Positions 20,938 through 30,609 are shown, counted from the first letter of the stretch. The stretch: 30,609 nucleotides of DNA from Choanephora cucurbitarum (GCA_025331435.1 JAIWNI010000182.1:1-30609), one strand, 5' to 3'. The notes: generated by a model from the letters alone, not told the origin. A program made the numbers and translations.

Positions 20938-23889
20938 CTAAATTATATTTCATTCGTTTTATTTTGTTCTGTTTTACAAACTAATAAAATAATTACATTT
21001 TGCATAAAAAGAGATAAAAAGCTGAAATAAGCTCAAACTCATGTGCTTTGTAACGGGGTCTTAGAAGCATTCACCTTTCTTCTAAAATAAAAAAAAAGAC
21101 ATCACAGTCGAGATTGACAAAAAGGAAAAAGGCTCTGCATCTTACTGTGGACATAATAAAATAGCAATGAGTATAGAGAAAGAATAGTGACAACAACAAC
21201 AAAAAGAATACTTGAGAGAAATACCAAGCAAAAAAAGTCGAACTTTTGTTTGTTTGACAAAATTATGATACCGCTTCCCCCCTTTTTCTTTGTTTGCTTG
21301 AATCGATCAATCCATTATAAAAGGTACAAACAGCTTTGAGACGCTTCAAAGAATGCTTAAATTACTGAAGAAGAGGTATCGTGGCTATTGTCAGAGTCGT
21401 TGGCTCAACTACAGTTTTTGTCCAACAAGAAAAGTGTAAGTTTTTGCTCAAGTCTCACACATTAATTCCAGGTTTCTTTTTTTTTCTTATTTTTTTCAAG
21501 AGTTTGAGTATAATTTAATCCTAATTACAAAGAAAAAGTATCATATAAGAGTATTCTTTTTCTGCTTTCTTTTTCAGTATGATAGTAAAGTAATGTTTAT
21601 TAAGGTTTTTTTTATAAAAATTGCCAACAAGTACAAAAAAAAATTGTCCAATGAATTGAGTAGAATATGATGTAAAGTGACCAGAGCTTTTATTGATGTA
21701 AAATAACAGAGGAGAGTGGCTTGAAACAATAAGAAATATAGAGACAGAAAAGCAGATAGACATTGACTATTTCGTTGTTGGTTTTTTTTTGGATTTTTTG
21801 CTTGTGAATGAGAAAGAAGAGCAGAATAAAGAGCAGAACAAAGACGCGAAAAGCCAGCCTAAAGAGATCATAGAGAGTCATCCATGGAAACCATAAAGAG
21901 TCAGCCAATACAGACCATAACGTAAATCGCCTTGAAAGTATGGATCCTCCCTCCCCTGTTACCCTACCCCTAACGGGCCTACAAGTTAGGCTAAAGCCTA
22001 CCTTCATGACCCAGAGTAGCTAGTAGCCTTTTGCCGAAGCGTCGTACCCTGGCGGATGCCGCAGATACTGAAAGACAGAGAGGAAGACCCACGACTTTGA
22101 GCATGCCAGACAGACAGATGAGTAGAGAGGCGTTAGAGATTGAGACCTATGGGGTTTGTGTTTTAGATTTGAGTTAGTTAGAATAGACTATTAGAAAAGA
22201 TAAAGTAAATTTGTGAAAAGAGAAAAATGATGATCATACCAAGTGATGACAAAAGGAACAAAGAGAAATAATCTGGCAGCTTGCCTGAAAGAAAAGAAAG
22301 ACCAAGACAACAAAAGAGCACCATGACAAGTGAAGACGGATAAATCAAAAGTGGTTTTTGCAGTTTTAGAGGTTTTGTAGTATAAATGACTTTGTAGTTT
22401 AAATGAAACTGAAGAAAAAGAAAAGGGGAAAAAAGCGAAATGAAAGTCTTTTCTTTTAAACAAAATCTGAGGCATTAGCCTAACTTTCTTTATTGAATCA
22501 TACCTATTAGCACGATCTCATTTTCAGGCATAATCATTACGCCCACTCTTTGCTTTCATGGGACCTGACTTTCTCATGTATCACTAGCTCTGTTTGGTAA
22601 GAACCAATCAATTTCCTTTGTTTCTCTTTATTTCTCCTGGTTATCTATCTCCCATACATTTGAGCATTTTGCCATACCTGATATGCAAGAGAAGTTCAGA
22701 CCTTTTTTGCTATCTTCTGGTTCCAATTACTAGCTACATGGTGTTTACAGCTAATCTATAGCCAGAGTCATTTTACACTATAGACAACTGCTTTGGCTTT
22801 TTTTTTGGCTGTATTGGCTTTCCCTATCTATGACGAATGATGATCCTCTGATATCATTTTGCCTGTTAATTAGACTTCCTTTCCGAGTTGGGTTCCCTTT
22901 TTTTTCATGGTGCATTGTTTTTTTTCTATGTTTGTGACAAAAAAAGAAAAAGAAAAGTGCTACGCTTAATGTGTATCTATTATATAATCACTGCCAAAAA
23001 AAGAAGTGCAAGTTTAATGCCAGTTTTGGCCTGAACTCCTATCAAATACAGATACAGACTCAGACCTGATATCCATATGAAATTCGAATCCGAATAGCTG
23101 TCATATTTCTGAACTATATAAGTACTATGGATCCAAGTCTAAAATCTGAGGCAAATTCATAAAGTTCCTACTGCTTTAGAAAGTATTCATGATTTGAGAC
23201 ATAAATAAGCACTCAATCTGTAGTCATCAAGTACTAATTACAGCCTGAACTCTGAATGAAATTTATTACTTTTTTTTGTATATTAAAGGCCTACAGCAAA
23301 TACTTGATTGATTCTTCAAGTGAAAATGAGATATAAGGTTGGTTTTCTCTTATATCGCAAGTAAAGACTTCAAGAGATTTTTACGATTGAATCCATGGGA
23401 TGAAATTTATATGATCAATTTTCGTTTTAAAATTCTTGAGCATCTTCATCGACAAAATGTTCTTGCCAGATTATAGCCTCCAGATTGCTGTGATATAATC
23501 ATACATAGTCAATCTTTACTATCTTTTGCAGAGACGCTTATACCTTCTATTTTTACAGTATCTATTTTCTAGTCGGTCTGTTCACATATCAGACAAGATG
23601 GTTCATACGAGTTTCACCGGAGTCATTGGTGATTGAAACGGAAATGTTGTACGATAAAGATAGACAAGATTTCTTTTAAAGATCTCAGACATATCTTTAT
23701 TCAAGCAATAATTTAGTCTTTTAGATTACGACTTTCTAGCACTATGATATGTATGACAAAAGGTTGAGCTGACTGGTTCTATGAGGTCTGTGCACCCTTC
23801 TAGCTAAATACCAGTTGCTTATCATATACCTGTAACAAATGATAACCTCTTTACTTTCATCTCCGTTCATCTCGAGTCTGTATGTAAAA
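20938..23889. other. Long AT-rich stretch outside the recognised repeats, no confirmed gene
   Basis: A TATAAAAG box lies at 21316-21323, with an ATG at 21353 followed by 22 codons and a GTAAGT-like donor near 21437. The frame cannot be carried further with confidence. Around 21940-22170 the sequence is GC-richer, with a frame of about 55 codons on the plus strand (containing RQRGRPTT) that ends at TAG near 22180; it resembles no family I can name. Elsewhere there are only poly-A/T runs and frames under 100 codons. The stretch could be host intergenic DNA or older decayed elements. Confidence 0.4.
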
Positions 23890-24293
23890 CTCTTGCAAGT
23901 ACAAGGAAAGTGTTCAGGGTGCTTCAACCACCTCATTAGCATAGAGACAGCTGCTAACTTGTTGGCGGATCTAGCTAATCGATCGATAGATACCCACTGA
24001 TGACCATAATTTGTGTCCAAATGATCAAGTATAGTAAGCAAGGCGGCTACTCTCCTTATTGATTGTTAAATAGCTCTTGCTAGAGATTATAAGTGCTTAT
24101 TTACAGAGGCCATTGATACTCGATAGATTTAATGACATGTGTTTATGACAAACCAACAACGGTGAATGACTATAGTTATACTGAAACCGCACTGTAGCCA
24201 CCATATTTGACATGACTATAAACAACAGGTATACAAACTCGCATTCCAGTATGTTTGTGCATCATGACTTTTTGATCATCCACTACATCCAAC

Positions 24294-24325
<32 letters not shown>

Positions 24326-24745
24326 TGCAAGTTTGATGAAAGTAACAAATTACAGCTCATTTCGCTTACCGTAGTCTGTAATATAACTTTTGGTTCTCTT
24401 TTTATCTAAATTCCATATTTATGTGGCTAGCATTGCTATCACTGATTTCAGCATAGCCTATTGCCATGATGGTTTATGTACGCTCACTGATTCACACAAG
24501 TCTTTTAATTTCTTTGTTGTCATTGATGCCATGAATTTGATTGATCTTTGGGGTTTTATTGGTGTGTGCCATTTCGTTGTTCTTTGGACTTTCAGCGCTA
24601 GGGTCTCTTTACTTGAGAGTGATAATTTTCTTCAAAAAACCACTCTTGTATCAACGACCCTTAAACCGAGTGGATTGCTGCATTATATGTGCATGCTTTA
24701 GCTAATATTCTCTATTCAACATACGCTATATTACTGAATAATCAG
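23890..24745 (-). repeat. Fourth partial copy of the palindrome inner module
   Basis: Co-linear with the right arm from about 9787 to 10610: shared landmarks are AAAGTGTTCAG, TGACCAT around 24000, TGATCAAGTA, CCAACAACGGTGA, CATGACT..AAACAACAG and the 18-bp array. It lacks the MITE present at 9684-9786. Similarity is roughly 70-75% by eye. An internal (AT)n run lies at about 24294-24320. Confidence 0.75.
24521..24592 (-). repeat. 18-bp tandem array in the fourth copy
   Basis: Reverse-orientation units begin at 24521 (CATTGAT), 24539 (GATTGAT), 24557 (TATTGGT) and 24575 (CGTTGTT), in exact 18-bp register. Confidence 0.65.
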
Positions 24746-24898
24746 ACTACATACTTGCTCAGGTGATCATAGATGACACTAAAAATCTAAGCTCATTATA
24801 TGCTAAGAAGCAATCAAATGGCCTTTGATGGTGTAGTGCCAAGTATCTAGCAATAGCATTGAAGGTATACTCATATATATATATATATATATATATAT
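24746..24898. repeat. Left flank of the CACTG element, ending in (AT)n
   Basis: The last 60 bases (AGTATCTAG ... GAAGGTATACTC, then about 13 AT units) resemble 13748-13810 of the right arm just upstream of its TATATACCTATATT. Together with 29918-30080 this identifies the interrupted repeat copy. Confidence 0.55.
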
Positions 24899-24920
24899 CA
24901 CTGTAAAAAAATTAAAGGTT
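24899..24920 (+). repeat. Left terminal inverted repeat (22 bp)
   Basis: Begins CACTG, followed by T, seven A and TTAAAGGTT; perfect match to the reverse complement of 29896-29917. The next base differs between the ends. Confidence 0.95.
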
Positions 24921-25230
24921 TTTTTGCCCGAAAAGCCCGCGATAAACCATTTTCTGAGGGTTTTTGAATGGCTTAACCCGCAGTTGACCTTTAGTCGGAG
25001 GTTTTGGAAAGGGTTAGGCTGACCTTCACTCAAAAGGTCTTTTAGAGGCTCGATTTTTAAAAAATTGGTTTCAGAAAGGTCGTATCTTAGAAAACCTTTT
25101 TTCTAAGGTGTATTTTATCATAATTAAAGGTCTTTTTCTGTAATTTTTTTCCATATTTTTTTGACAAGTGTTTTTTGCGCAGGTTATCTTTTTTAGCGGG
25201 TTATTTTATTTTATTTAATGATAAGTTTTT
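24921..25230 (+). repeat. Left subterminal repeat array
   Basis: Repeated GGTTTTT, GGAGGTTTT, AAAAGGTCTTTT and TAAAGGTCTTTTT motifs occur, for example at 25032-25043 and about 25124-25136. Most read GGT-to-TTT rightwards, the mirror of the right-end array. CACTA transposases or partner proteins bind such subterminal repeats. Confidence 0.7.
25205..25215 (-). terminator. Overlapping AATAAA poly(A) signals of the transposase gene
   Basis: On the minus strand, AATAAA occurs at 25210-25205 and again at 25215-25210, about 30-40 nt after the stop codon. Confidence 0.6.
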
Positions 25231-25244
25231 TTTGGAGGTCAATC

Positions 25245-28240
25245 TTAAGCACAGTATAACTGGCCAAAGATGCCAAATTTGTTTCTATAGAAGATCGATG
25301 AATTAAATATGTAATATTTTTTGTCGAGACAGTTTATGTGTGAAGCAGTTGTAAGTATTTGATTTGTATCAATTACAATAAATTTGTCTTCTTGGTTGTC
25401 TAGTTCGTCTGCTATGCTAGTGTAGAGATAGCAACGCTGGCTATCTGTTTGTAGAATTTTGACATTTTTATGGGCGCGAATTAAGCACAATGGATCTTGT
25501 CCAGGCAATGAGAATATATGCTCGACTGTCGCAAGAAAGTTTCTAAACACAACATTGGAAGAGCTACTAGCCGAGACATGTAGATTTACAAGTACAAGGT
25601 TTTTGGAACGGATAGTACACCTGCTTTTGTACAGCATGATGCTGCTGTAGGTAGTAACGTTGAGTTTACTGTCATTCGTCTGCATACTGGTGCCAGCAGT
25701 TTTTGATCGAATGAAGTAAGAGCTCAATGCAGCACCAAACTGTACAGCCCTTGCTTCGGTGGACTTGAGTGAAAGCTTTAGGGACTTTTGTGCGCCGAGG
25801 CGGAAAGCAGATGCACCAGAGCCAGGTGTGGGAAAGAGAAAAGAACGAGACTCGTGAACTGACCTACTGTAGTAATTAGCAGCAAAGCTTTTGTTCATTT
25901 CATTGACTGCGTTCTGTCCCGGATTCTTATCTGAACGAATGGTAGACTTTGTCAAGCCTATCAAACGCTCCAAAGGCCTTGCACTGAAATACCTTAAGGG
26001 ACCCTGCTTCTTTATGATGAAAGCCAAGTGTTCCAAGCTGTGCTGATTGACTGTGACGACATCTGTTGAAACATGCTTCTTGAGAAAGTTGTGCCATTGT
26101 TCAACATCGAATTCAATGCGCTTGATGTCAGCACTTGTAATAGTAAACTGAAGTGATATAGAACAAGCTTCTGACAAGCATCGAAGGGCAGTGAACATCT
26201 CGTCTAACACCTTTTTTTCAATCCTCTTTTCACGGACAGAAATGTCATCGTTTTGTTTTTGATAGATCTCTGGAAGTACGTTTGGTACAACATGCTTCAG
26301 AAAAGCTATCCAGTCAACTCCTCTAGCATAGCCAGCTTTCTTGTGAACATCTATGGTATCACAGCAAATTAAACAGGAGATATAAGCTTACTTTCGTCTA
26401 GTATAACTAGTCTCAAACAATGCAAAACTCACCAATCAAAACTCCTTCAAATGCTTCACTTGATACATATCCTTTTGAGTTGGACATGTACTCACCAATT
26501 GCTTGTCTGTACCTGTTTTTCAGAAACAGCACATTCTTCTTATGCTCTCCTTCGCCAATAAGTGTCCATAGTTGCCTGGCAATATTGTGACCCCACAAAT
26601 GAAGCTCGTCAAGACATAAAAATGATGAGTCTGAGAAACATGCCAAAAATTTTAGAGGTGTAGCATGTTTAATACCAAGTGTTTCCTAAACATAGCAAAA
26701 ATGACAGTTACTTAGTAAGTACAATACAAGAAGTTGCTTTTAGATGACTCACTTCGTTAACATCAAAATCAAACAACCTTCTTATATCTGTCGATTTTGT
26801 TTGATTTGCGAATGAATATCCCTTCTTGCTTAAACGGGGAACACCTTGTATCTTACATATACGACAACCATATTCAGACGCATGTGTCTTGTGAGCAAGC
26901 ATTTCTGACATTGCAGGAAAATCACCAATTACAGCAAGCACAAAAGCTTTGCAAGAGATTTCTTTATCATCTTGCGTTTTGATTTTCATACCATGCTTTT
27001 GCAAAGTCAGCAAGTCTTCAAAAGTTGGTACCAAGTAACTAAATATATTTTTAGGCTTCTTGCTGCCAAAGGTAATGAAGACTTGCAACATATTTTCCTT
27101 CTTATAGCTATTACGTACAAAGATACATGTTAACTTTCAATAATGAAATAGAGACAGAAAAAACTTACCGAATATCAGGAGGTAAGTTGAGAATCACAGC
27201 CATGAATGTTACCATTGTTGTTGACCCTCTTGCATGGGGAACAAAACCATCTATATACAAAGCAAGAGCCAGATCATGCTCGTTCTGGAACAAGTGCTTG
27301 TGTCTCTGGTACAGATCACCGTCGAATATGTCTCTGTACACCCCGTCAACAGCCGTCTGCTCCATCTTTGTTCGATAGAGTAATCTATCGCGGCTTTCTT
27401 TCTTGTTGTAAAATGAAGCCAGTTGTTGGTATAAAGGAATCTGGTTAATGGTATCCACAGGTGTAACACCGTCCTCCTTGAAACGCTTATTGTTAGCGTC
27501 ACAGCTACATTCGACTTGCTCATCCTTGTAAAACATGTGTGAGCGGTCTTTGCACACATGATAGGTCTCTGTTTGTACGTCGTAGCTTTGTTTTATAAGC
27601 TTGTTGGACATGTAGGGGGAAAGAAGAGGTGGACCGCCTAAAGGTGATTGAAAACTCATTAAGATTCACATATGCTAATCAATAAACCAATTGGCTACCT
27701 ACTACAACCGCGACTCTTCAAGACATTGTTGAAGAATTTGACCAGTTTGTCTTGACCATCGTTGCTTACTTTGCACTGTCTCATGAGCATTTTTAGCTCG
27801 ATGTTTTGCTTTTCGTCATCGTCAAGCAACTTTTTCTTGTTTGAAAGATCAACTTTCAAAGGACTGTCAACATTTGTGAGATGCTTTTCCAGGTGGTTGT
27901 TGACCTCTTCAATTTCATTGACTTCGAGGTCTTCATAGTCGTCAGTCAACAATTCTTCGGTTTCTTCGTCAACGACAGCTTCTTCTTGTTCATCAAACAT
28001 GCCGACTTCAAGAGCAAAGTCTTCGGCTGAATTTGCCTGGTATTTCTCTTGCTCAATAGTTTCAACAGAAGCATCACCTTTAGAAGAGGTGCTTTCAAAT
28101 GCTGGATGATAGTTGCCAGCTTGAACACTATTCATGTTGTTCACAAAAGCTTCTTTCATTCGCTTCAATACATGCTCGTCGTTATGCTTTTTGAAAGCTT
28201 TGTCGCTTAACTTGATATCGCAAATGGTACAGTAACGCAT
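25245..28240 (-). CDS. CACTA/Tnp2-like transposase, five exons, 913 residues
   Basis: Exons 28240-27699, 27654-27169, 27107-26753, 26685-26433 and 26350-25245 join with introns of 44, 61, 67 and 82 nt, all GT-AG. The junction phases agree and give 2,742 nt including the stop. Exon 1 encodes a C2H2-type zinc finger (Cys4, Cys7, His19, His23) and a strongly acidic segment at about residues 78-125. Exon 2 carries a second Cys-rich site (about 214-232), YRDIFDGDLY, and ALYIDGF with a candidate catalytic Asp316. Intron 2 splits NLPPDIR-YKKENM. Exon 3 has VIGDFP (candidate Asp405) and YGCRICK. Exon 4 has LDELHLWG, with Glu488 a plausible third acid. Exon 5 has KKAGYARGVDW and GPLRYFSARPLERLIG (from Gly662), typical of fungal Tnp2-like proteins. 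No frameshift or stop interrupts it. The role, cutting at the CACTG ends and integrating, is known for the family; the exact residues are inferred. Confidence 0.9.
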
Positions 28241-28736
28241 TTTGTTTTAATAATGAGGATAACTGTCATTTTACTATCAACTTGTCCTCTTATATCAAAA
28301 AATCATGGCATCGGCTGTTAAATGAAATCCAATAAAAATTCAGTTCCTTTTTTTTTTTACTAAACAAGACCAATTGACGTTTGTATACAACAAACTGCAA
28401 AGCAACAAAGATATTAGGAAGGACCTATTAGCATCCAGCCTTGGTGTTCTTGTGTCAATATTTTAAGCCACCTTGTGTATGTTCGTAAAACAAAAAGTTT
28501 TTTTAAAGCGACGACTAATTGTTCTCTTCGTCCCCTTTTTTCACTTATATTTCTTCAAAGGTAAGTAACTTTTGTATATTTTTTTTTAATTTTAACTAAT
28601 TCATGAATTCCGTCCACACATAGAATAATACAAAGGTATTTGTAGTTGTTGGGCTTCTGCTTTATCAGAAAAAAACCAAACAAAACCCCTAAGACATTGA
28701 ACTGACCTTTAGTTTATATCATAGATTAAATACAAT
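28241..28736. promoter_or_regulatory. Bidirectional promoter region between the two element genes
   Basis: The two start codons face away from each other across 496 bp, so both promoters must lie here. The stretch is AT-rich with long T runs. A pyrimidine-rich run (CTTCGTCCCCTTTTTTC, about 28526-28542) and TTATAT just precede the 5'UTR splice donor of the plus-strand gene. No clear TATA box is assigned to the transposase. Confidence 0.6.
28561..28623 (+). other. Probable 5'UTR intron of the accessory gene (63 nt)
   Basis: Donor CAAAG|GTAAGT at 28560/28561, a good branch-site candidate TTAACTAAT at about 28601-28609, and acceptor CACATAG ending at 28623. Its length equals that of the coding intron of the same gene. 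Confidence 0.65.
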
Positions 28737-29393
28737 ATGGCTCCCACTCCCAAGTACGTCTCCGATCTTTTGGCTTCATCTGAAGCAATTCAAGCTTCCC
28801 TGGCTTCTATTATTGAGCGCTTGGATGCCATCGAGGAGCAAAACAGAGTGCTCTCTGAGCAACTTCAGCAGCAGCAGCAGCAAGTTCAAAGCCCTGCTCA
28901 GCAAATTGAGAGCATGGCAACCCCTATCAGGTTCCCGGTTCTCAACAGATCCAACCCTAGCCAAGGAATCAAGACATTTTTGTCTCAAGCATTTCCTGAT
29001 AAAAGCCCTGAGGAACTCAAGTGCTACTACAAGGATTTTTCTTCTCTGGCTCTCCGGGCTTGCTATATGTACAGTGATCAGAAAAACAATCACTGTACAT
29101 ATTACAAGAACCTACCTAGCAAGGGTAAAATCGCGATGAAGAAGACGTGCTTCGACTTCCTTCTCGAGAAGCACGAAGACCTGTCAATTCTTCGAGAATG
29201 TGACATGGCTTGGCCTGTTGAATTTGCAGTGCAGAATGCCTGGACCGAGTTTTCCAAACGACAGTAGGTATATGACATTGAGTGAATGATATGATAGCTA
29301 ATAAATTCCTTTTCTATGATGTTTAGGCGCAAGAGGGTAGCTAGAAATGCTGCTCGGGAAGCTGCTCGAATTGCTGCATCTGCCTCTGATTAG
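28737..29393 (+). CDS. Accessory coiled-coil protein of the CACTG element, 197 residues
   Basis: Exon 1 (28737-29263) and exon 2 (29327-29393) are joined across a 63-nt intron (CA|GTAGGT ... TTTAG|GC), giving 594 nt. Without splicing the frame stops at once, at 29265; with splicing it continues into QRKRVARNAAREAARIAA before TAG. Residues about 10-60 form a predicted coiled coil with a Gln run, suggesting oligomerisation. Residues about 60-175 form an aromatic- and Cys-containing domain I do not recognise. The tail is Arg- and Ala-rich and basic, compatible with nucleic-acid binding or nuclear import. Its position beside a CACTA-type transposase suggests a partner like plant TnpA, which binds subterminal repeats, but there is no visible sequence relationship. 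A captured host gene is the alternative. Confidence 0.8.
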
Positions 29394-29419
29394 TTGAAGC
29401 CTTTTTTTTTTGCTTGCTG

Positions 29420-29425
29420 AATAAA
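29420..29425 (+). terminator. AATAAA poly(A) signal of the accessory gene
   Basis: AATAAA 27 nt after the stop codon, following a T run; the spacing suits a fungal 3' end. Confidence 0.6.
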
Positions 29426-29499
29426 CAAGCGATCTATCATATATGTTGTTTTTGATATACTAACAATTTTTTCATTTACTTCATTTCAGGGCGTTTGGT

Positions 29500-29895
29500 A
29501 GCTTCCAACAACCTTTTTTATATGACCAATAAATACTGTTTATTTTCACCCTCAAAAGACCTTTTCCTGAAGATGTATAAGCCTCTAAAAAGACCTTTTT
29601 TTGCAATATATAGACCCTTAAAAATAGCCTCCATTAGAAAGGCTAAAAAAAGGCTAAATTACAAGCCTCACATAATAACCTCCAAAAAGCCTTCAAAAAA
29701 CCCTGTACAAGCCCAGGCAAAATAACCCCCAAAAAGCCTTTAAACAACCTTTAATAAGCCCGGGCAAAAAAACCTTTTAGAAAACTCTAAAAACCTCCAA
29801 AAAGAGGTGGACAAAAAAACCTTTTAAAAGCCTGCGATTATGCAAAAAAACCTGATGGAGAAGGTTTTTTTCGAACCCTTAAAAGACCTTTTAAG
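29500..29895 (-). repeat. Right subterminal repeat array
   Basis: About 400 bp dense in AAAAGACCTTTT, AACCTCCAAAAAG, AAGCCT and AACCTTTTA motifs (for example 29554-29565 and 29881-29892). This is the inverse orientation of the left array. The density is higher than on the left side, as in many CACTA elements where one end is more repetitive. A 76-codon frame across it is a by-product. Confidence 0.7.
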
Positions 29896-29917
29896 AACCT
29901 TTAATTTTTTTACAGTG
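29896..29917 (-). repeat. Right terminal inverted repeat (22 bp)
   Basis: Reverse complement begins CACTGTAAAAAAATT and matches the left end perfectly for 22 bp. It is followed directly by TATATATATATATAC. Confidence 0.95.
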
Positions 29918-30609
29918 TATATATATATATACTAAACAGCAATAAAAATATATTTTCAATTTGAAAATAATGAAACTGTTTTCATTGTCTTTAGTGTCTA
30001 TATTCCAAGCCATAAGCCATCTTTTAGCATAATGGTATAAGTAGGATCATACTAGTGTTTAGAGCTACGATTAAGTACGTCAAACGAAAAGTGGTTTGTG
30101 ACAGCAGATACAACAAAAGTGAGAGAAAGAGATTGAAGGCTATCAGAGCATACAATATGCACAAGTCTTGTGTGTGAGAAGGAACCTGATCAGGTATCTC
30201 GAGTATATATCGATGATATGGTTTGTAACCAAAGCATGTTTGAATAAAATGGTATAACTCTACTAGGGTGAAGATGATGGGAACATCCTGAGAAAGGCTT
30301 GGTATGTACTGCGATGCTTTGACTGAAGTGAATGTGTATTGCTGTATGATAAAGACAAGCGCAACGATGATAATTACATAGGGTAAAAAAGCAGAAAAGA
30401 AAAAAAAAAGAGACTAAGCGAGTGAAGGTGTATGGACTTATATAATACAGGGAACTGACAACAGCTCAAAGTTGCAGATGAACAAGTATGCAATAGTTTC
30501 TATGCTATCCTTCTGACAACATAGTTTAATCATACCATACTTTGATGACTGTGTATGTGGTATGCTGGAATACAAATGAACACTCACATACACAAACACC
30601 ACCGATAAA
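29918..30609 (-). repeat. Right flank: remainder of the interrupted repeat copy
   Basis: Immediately after the element, GTATATA...AGCAATAAAAATAT...TTTCATTGTCTTTA matches 13798-13875 of the right arm. The TATTCCAAGCCATAAGCC region fits the same family in the third copy. From about 30010 to the window end it matches the reverse complement of 16350-16920. It appears to be a composite or a subfamily distinct from the palindrome arms, and it runs off the window. Confidence 0.65.

Larger units (their letters stand above)
24899..29917. mobile_element. Complete CACTG-ended (CACTA/EnSpm-type) transposon, two genes
   Basis: The element is 5,019 bp. Both ends begin CACTGTAAAAAAATT and are identical for 22 bp as inverted repeats. 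TAT precedes the left end (24896-24898) and follows the right end (29918-29920), consistent with the 3-bp duplication of CACTA elements, but the (TA)n target makes that duplication ambiguous. Inside are a five-exon transposase gene on the minus strand and a two-exon accessory gene on the plus strand, transcribed divergently from a shared 496-bp region. Subterminal arrays of a GGTCTTTT/AAAAGACC-type motif occupy about 330 bp on the left and 420 bp on the right. Perfect ends and uninterrupted genes suggest a young, perhaps autonomous copy. A Plavaka-type assignment is the main alternative. Confidence 0.92.

Noticed and set aside
23075..23110. ATTCGAATCC as a tRNA T-loop
   Set aside because: No matching D-loop, anticodon arm or acceptor stem can be drawn around it.
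2059..24898. Centromeric or subtelomeric identity for the repeat cluster
   Set aside because: No telomere repeat or centromere-associated element can be recognised; a local cluster of one repeat family is not enough.
26797..27448. Plus-strand frames opposite the transposase exons
   Set aside because: Antisense shadows: the minus-strand exons carry the family motifs and consistent splice phases.

Overview
The window looks like repeat-dominated DNA from a filamentous fungus, most likely Mucorales/Mucoromycota. This is an inference from the AT-rich sequence, short GT-AG introns of 44-82 nt, a PIF1 helicase fused to an endonuclease domain (Helentron-like), a Tc1/mariner relic and an intron-containing CACTA-type transposase. 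I recognise no host housekeeping gene, rRNA or tRNA.

Layout. (1) 1-1960: the 3' part of a decayed helicase-endonuclease gene (Helitron2/Helentron type), with two in-frame TGA codons and lost nuclease residues. (2) 2059-15229: an imperfect palindrome of about 13.2 kb. Its arms are 5.6-5.8 kb, mostly about 80-85% alike by eye, and the spacer is 1.7 kb. Two tracts are far more alike than the rest: 4774-6490 against 10626-12343, which are almost identical with sharp edges, and a GC-richer block at 3495-3960 against 13183-13641. The GC-richer block holds a decayed exon broken by a different one-base indel in each arm. The spacer carries a decayed Tc1/mariner transposase. The right arm alone carries a 99-bp TA-flanked MITE, and the left arm preserves the empty site. 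(3) 15230-23889: AT-rich sequence with no convincing gene, a 7-bp minisatellite of 17 units, and further partial copies of the arm repeats (16350-16920 and 19398-20937). (4) 23890-24898: another arm fragment, ending in an (AT)n run. (5) 24899-29917: a complete 5,019-bp CACTG-ended DNA transposon set into that (AT)n run. (6) 29918-30609: the rest of the interrupted repeat copy.

The most interesting unit is the CACTG element. It has 22-bp perfect terminal inverted repeats, mirror-image subterminal arrays of an AAAAGGTC-like motif, and two divergently transcribed genes. The minus-strand gene has five exons, all four junctions keep frame, and it gives an uninterrupted 913-residue CACTA/Tnp2-like transposase. 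The plus-strand gene has two exons and gives a 197-residue coiled-coil protein with a basic tail, of a family I do not recognise. The 496-bp gap between the two start codons must hold both promoters, and a 63-nt 5'UTR intron is visible for the second gene. The organisation recalls two-component CACTA elements (transposase plus subterminal-repeat-binding partner), but the partner role is inferred.

The repeat family also carries an unexpected internal structure: 18-bp tandem arrays whose units begin with AACAATG, kept in exact 18-bp register in six places.
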